Assembly (NCBI GenBank): GCA_963580455.1 | Contig: OY756970.1 | Location: forward strand, 18,228,001 to 18,292,000 | Source: Euonymus europaeus | Taxonomy: Eukaryota > Streptophyta > Magnoliopsida > Celastrales > Celastraceae | Direction of reading: 5' to 3' | Length of the DNA: 64,000 nucleotides | Part shown: piece after piece, positions 60,439 to 64,000 of the stretch | Position numbering within the stretch: the stretch's first letter is position 1 | Layout: each line of letters begins with the position of its first letter | Program-made: the position numbers and the translations under genes | Notes under the pieces: model-generated | The model's input: only the letters and a program-made list of their open reading frames with translations | What the model was told of the DNA's origin: nothing | The model's database searches: none

Positions 60439-63144
60439 ATGAGGTGGGGGATTGCTGCACCCGGCCTGTTTGCGAGCGCACCCGCACCCGAACCGCACCT
60501 ACTAGTGCAGGATGTTACCATGGCATTGCTATTTGGAATAGGGTATGCTGGAATCATCTTTGAAGAGTCTCTAGCCTTCAATAAAAGTGGAGTGGGATTA
60601 CTAATGGCTGTGAGCTTGTGGGTAGTACGAAGCATTTGGGTACACTTCACTCTCATCCTGTTTCTTAAGACTAGAGCTTAAGCAGAATTCACTTACCTTA
60701 TATTGTTTGTTTAAAGGGTGGCTCAGGGACGTAAAACATATAGGCATATGCATTTTCTTCTCTCTTTTTTTCCTCCTGAGAAATAATTTCTTTATTTTTT
60801 TTTTCTGATGATATTCCAAATTCTTGTGCAGGCTCCTTCAACGGATATAGCTGTTTCAGAGCTGTCACATGCTTCTGCAGAAGTCAGTGAAATAGTGTTT
60901 TTCTTGCTTGGTGCCATGACCATTGTAGAGATTATTGACGCTCATCAAGGATTTAAGCTGGTTACTGACAAAATAACCACCCGACGTCCTAGGACTCTGC
61001 TTTGGGTGGTTAGTTCTACATCCTGCTTGCTCATATCATATGGACAAATCATTTTAATTAATGGCTGTTGCGATTGCATAACTACAAGAAAATAAGTTGA
61101 TTTAGTTGAGCATTCAATGTTTTGGCTTCCGTTGAAAATTTCACTCATCCATGAGGGATTTGGTTATTGGGTATAAAATCGCACAAGAGACTACATAAGA
61201 AAAAATATGTGCTGGATTTCAGATTGTCTATAGACTATAGTTGGTCGTGCCAGATTTTCTCGCAAACCCCAGGACAGTTTGAGATCTGGTTAATTATAAA
61301 TTCCATAACTTCATCTGTTATGTCAACACAATCATTTCCCAAGCATTTTTCAATGTCTAAGATAGTTTCTGACAAATAATTGTGGAAATGCAGGTTGGCT
61401 TTGTCACCTTTTTGCTTGGTTCAATCCTTGATAACTTGACGTCTACGATAGTCATGGTTTCTTTTCTAAGGAAACTAGTGCCTCCCTCAGAATACCGCAA
61501 GTATGTAGTAGTTTACTGCTTCACTTCATGTGCTACTGTACATACTTACATGTTTGGATCTGATGGACAGGCTTCTAGGTGCTGTCGTTGTGTTAGCATC
61601 AAATGCTGGAGGGTCATGGACTCCTATCGGTGATGTTACAACTACTATGTTATGGATACATGGTCAGATATCCACATTGCCGACTATGAAGGTTTTTCTC
61701 CTCATTTGACATGCACAATATTTTTGTATATCAGCAAATGCTTGGTGGCAAGCACAAGGAAACTATTAATTCACTAATCAATTATTTATTCATTAATTCC
61801 GTCATTGTTTAATTCCTTGCTAAATTCCTATGAGTTCTCACGATTCAAGAAGTCTAGGATTCATACTTCATCTAAGTTTGCAGCTCTTCGCGGGTAAATA
61901 TTATCACGTACGCCATGTCTCCATGGATTGAAATTGCATATGTATTAGTGCATATTCAGATTTTGGTCTAAGTCAGAAAGTTTGATGCTTGTCTTGAAGA
62001 ACTCTTAGCACAATGCTACGTGCTATCTTTTATCACAGGGATTGATTGTACCTTCCACTATTTCCCTTGCTGTGCCGATGGCTCTCATGTCCCTGACCAG
62101 GTACTTTTCTTCAATTTCATAGTTAATTAAAGGGTTACAGATGAAACCATTATGACTCTCTTATTCATCAATTCAGTGAATTTAAGGGAATAGAACAGCA
62201 TTCTCTCGATGTTTTGGCATCTGAAAAGATGGCTCCCCGCGGACAGCTTGTTTTTGCTGTCGGTATTGGAGCCTTGATTTTTGTTCCTGTGTTCAAGGCC
62301 TTGACAGGATTGCCTCCTTACTTGGGTATGCTTCTTGGGCTTGGAGTTCTTTGGATTTTAACTGATGCCATTCATTATGGTGAATCCGAAAGGCAGAAGT
62401 TAAAAGTACCCCATGCTTTATCGCGGATCGACATTCAGGGAGCACTTTTCTTCCTTGGAATCCTTTTGTCTGTCAGCAGGTAGACTCAGAAGCACTCAGT
62501 AACAGTCAGTTTTTTACTTTTTTATTGGATCAACAATGAAGCTTAATATACTTTTATTGTGTTATATAGAGCCATCAGGAGTTAAACTTCATGGTGTCTT
62601 CTGATAGATTCAATTCCCTATATTCACCTTTATGTTCTTTTCAGCCTTGAGGCAGCAGGGATTCTGCGGGAATTGACAAAATACCTTGATGCTCGTATAA
62701 CTAGTGTTGAACTCATTGCAAGTGCAATAGGGGTCGTCTCGGCCGTTATAGACAATGTTCCTTTAGTTGCAGCAACAATGGGAATGTATGATCTCACATC
62801 TTTTCCCCAAGATTCCAACTTTTGGCAATTGGTTGCATTTTGTGCCGGTACTGGTGGGTCGATTCTAATTATCGGCTCAGCAGCAGGAGTAGCGTTTATG
62901 GGAATGGAGAAGGTGGACTTCTTTTGGTATTTGCGAAAGGTATTTTCTCTCCTACTGAACTATAAGTCATCTTGTATCAGAATACCATATTTTTGTGAGA
63001 TAAAAATGAGTATTTTTCATGTTGCAGGTCAGCTGTTTTGCCTTTGTAGGCTATATTGCAGGAATTGCTTCCTATTTAGCAGTTCGTCACCTCCAAATCT
63101 CATTAGTCACAACAGTTGCAAAGGTTCCATTCCTTTCTTTCTGA
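60439..63144 (+). CDS. NhaD-type Na+/H+ antiporter (NHD1-like), 5'-shortened, 8 exons
   Basis: Exons 60439-60639, 60832-61008, 61394-61500, 61571-61691, 62039-62100, 62177-62479, 62645-62939 and 63028-63144 join in phase to 460 residues. The body matches plastid NHD1: MALLFGIGYAGIIFEESLAF, AEVSEIVFFLLGAMTIVEII, SILDNLTSTIVMVSFLRKL, SNAGGSWTPIGDVTTTMLW, FKALTGLPPYLGMLLGLGVL, IDNVPLVAATMGMYDL and GSAAGVAFMGMEKVDF. Full-length NHD1 exports Na+ from the chloroplast and has over 100 more N-terminal residues, with a transit peptide and first helix. Here the conserved frame begins at DVTMALLFG (60511), preceded by an AG acceptor-like site. An in-frame ATG at 60439 adds 24 unrelated Ala/Pro-rich residues. 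All visible exons are undamaged. Arabidopsis NHD1 is At3g19490. It may be a truncated but expressed copy, or an upstream exon was missed. Confidence 0.75.
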
Positions 63145-63807
63145 TTCATAATTTTTTAAAGCTCCAGTTTTGAAGATTCACTCTACCTGAGGGGCAAGAA
63201 AGGCTGGAACTATTTCTAGTGACTGAAAATGCAGTCCATCCTAAAAATTGGTGATTGTAAAATATGTAATATATATATATATATAATGTAATTAAAAAAG
63301 CTCTAGTCTTTTAGTTCAAAGGTTATACGAACCGGATGCAAAGATGTAATATAAACTAATGTATATAATGCAATTAAAATAGCTCTCGTCTCATAATTTG
63401 AGTTATATTTACTTGATTATAAATTTATAAAACATAAATTATCTAAAATTCCGTGTGATAATTCCACATTCTAAATTTTGCCTACGTCCCTGAATTGCCA
63501 TATTCACAAAAGTTGCAGCAAATAATATTTAGGCCAATTAGGGTATTCACCTGCAATGTACTTGGAGGCCACCAAATCACAAATGCATTCATGAAAGCTG
63601 TGTCATCCATTAAAGAACAGGATAAGCTGATAGGGAAGGTATAGAGACGAAAATAAATCCCTCAAATGGTGCTAGATTATTCCTTTGCGCTCAAAGACAG
63701 ATCGAGATGCTCGAAAAGAGAACAAAAATGTGGGCATTTACTAGGTAATGATACCTAGTAATGAAAAGAAGAAAGAAAAAATGTAATGGAACAGAGGAAA
63801 TGCTGAA
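63145..63807. repeat. Gap with a pair of 55-bp direct repeats
   Basis: ATGTAATATATAT, then AATGTAATTAAAAAAGCTCT, at about 63262-63316 recurs as GATGTAATATAAACTAATG, then AATGCAATTAAAATAGCTCT, at about 63344-63401. The remaining sequence is the 3' flank of two convergent units. No gene is supported. Confidence 0.45.
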
Positions 63808-64000
63808 CTATAATTTTAGGAAAACAAACTCTTCGACTGCAGTGACTTCTTCAAAGTTTCTTTGCTAGGTTGGTCATCTACCCCAATTGTCATCAAGGCT
63901 TGCTTCCTTGGAGCAATTCTTCCAACACTAACGAAGCTGATATTAACATTCTCTGACCCAAGAATACTTCCAATGTAGTTTATATAGGATCAAGTTCGGA
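63808..64000 (-). pseudogene. 3' remnant of D-3-phosphoglycerate dehydrogenase (ACT domain)
   Basis: On the minus strand, GSILGSENVNISFVSVGRIA continuing APRKQALMTIGVDDQPSKET is the C-terminal ACT domain of plastid PGDH, the first enzyme of the phosphorylated serine pathway. After LKK the frame shifts, and the usual ending AVEEFVFLKL is found in another frame up to a TAG at 63808-63810. This fits loss of about 10 bases. In the main frame a TAA stops early at 63816-63818, and a TGA lies upstream at 63990-63992. It is therefore a decayed copy, at least in this last part. In Arabidopsis PGDH3 (At3g19480) neighbours NHD1 (At3g19490), as here. Confidence 0.75.

Noticed and set aside
1..64000. CRISPR array, operon, phage or bacterial mobile island
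   Set aside because: The window is plant nuclear DNA with spliced genes; no regularly spaced repeats or prokaryotic gene clusters were seen.

Overview
The window is nuclear DNA of a flowering plant, most likely a core eudicot. The genes are split by short GT-AG introns, the intergenic DNA is AT-rich, the families are plant-specific (R2R3-MYB, PLS-class PPR, GASA peptide, RTNLB, TIC21, DUF620, DUF760, lignin CAD), and the gaps are filled with plant transposon remnants (hAT MITEs, Au-like SINEs, a LINE, a solo LTR, a CACTA end). No prokaryotic, organellar or viral gene block was seen. The species cannot be named from the sequence alone.

Layout. 0-6 kb: a Harbinger-like MITE and a DUF620 gene (minus). 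6-12 kb: AT-rich gap with a 5'-truncated LINE and a second RNase H remnant. 12-25 kb: a GASA/snakin peptide gene (plus), then a Pumilio protein, an intronless PPR protein and a chloroplast DUF760 protein (all minus); a hAT-like element lies between the last two. 25-32 kb: an intronless 520-residue plant protein of unknown role (minus), divergent from a bHLH113-like gene (plus), then an F-box gene (minus). 32-45 kb: a long gap, a cinnamyl-alcohol dehydrogenase gene (plus), an intact-looking hAT MITE, an R2R3-MYB of the MYB44/73 type (minus), repeats, and a reticulon (plus). 45-57 kb: TIC21 of the chloroplast inner envelope (minus), a hAT MITE nested in a SINE, and an LRR receptor-like (pseudo)kinase (plus). 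57-64 kb: a CACTA end, a solo LTR, a 5'-shortened NhaD-type Na+/H+ antiporter gene (plus) and the broken 3' end of a phosphoglycerate dehydrogenase gene (minus).

The genes do not form an operon or a known gene cluster; each works separately. From memory of Arabidopsis, the set DUF620, bHLH113, CAD, reticulon B11, NHD1 and PGDH matches neighbours around At3g19450-At3g19540, and TIC21 plus the LRR kinase match the adjacent pair At2g15290/At2g15300. The window therefore looks like an ancestral eudicot block from which those Arabidopsis regions were derived by duplication and loss.

Exon coordinates were read by hand from GT/AG sites and checked for phase; UTRs and transcription starts are mostly not assigned. 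No previously undescribed molecular system was found. The best leads are the truncated antiporter with a new N terminus beside a decayed PGDH, the interleaved synteny, and a young hAT MITE family with exact target-site duplications.
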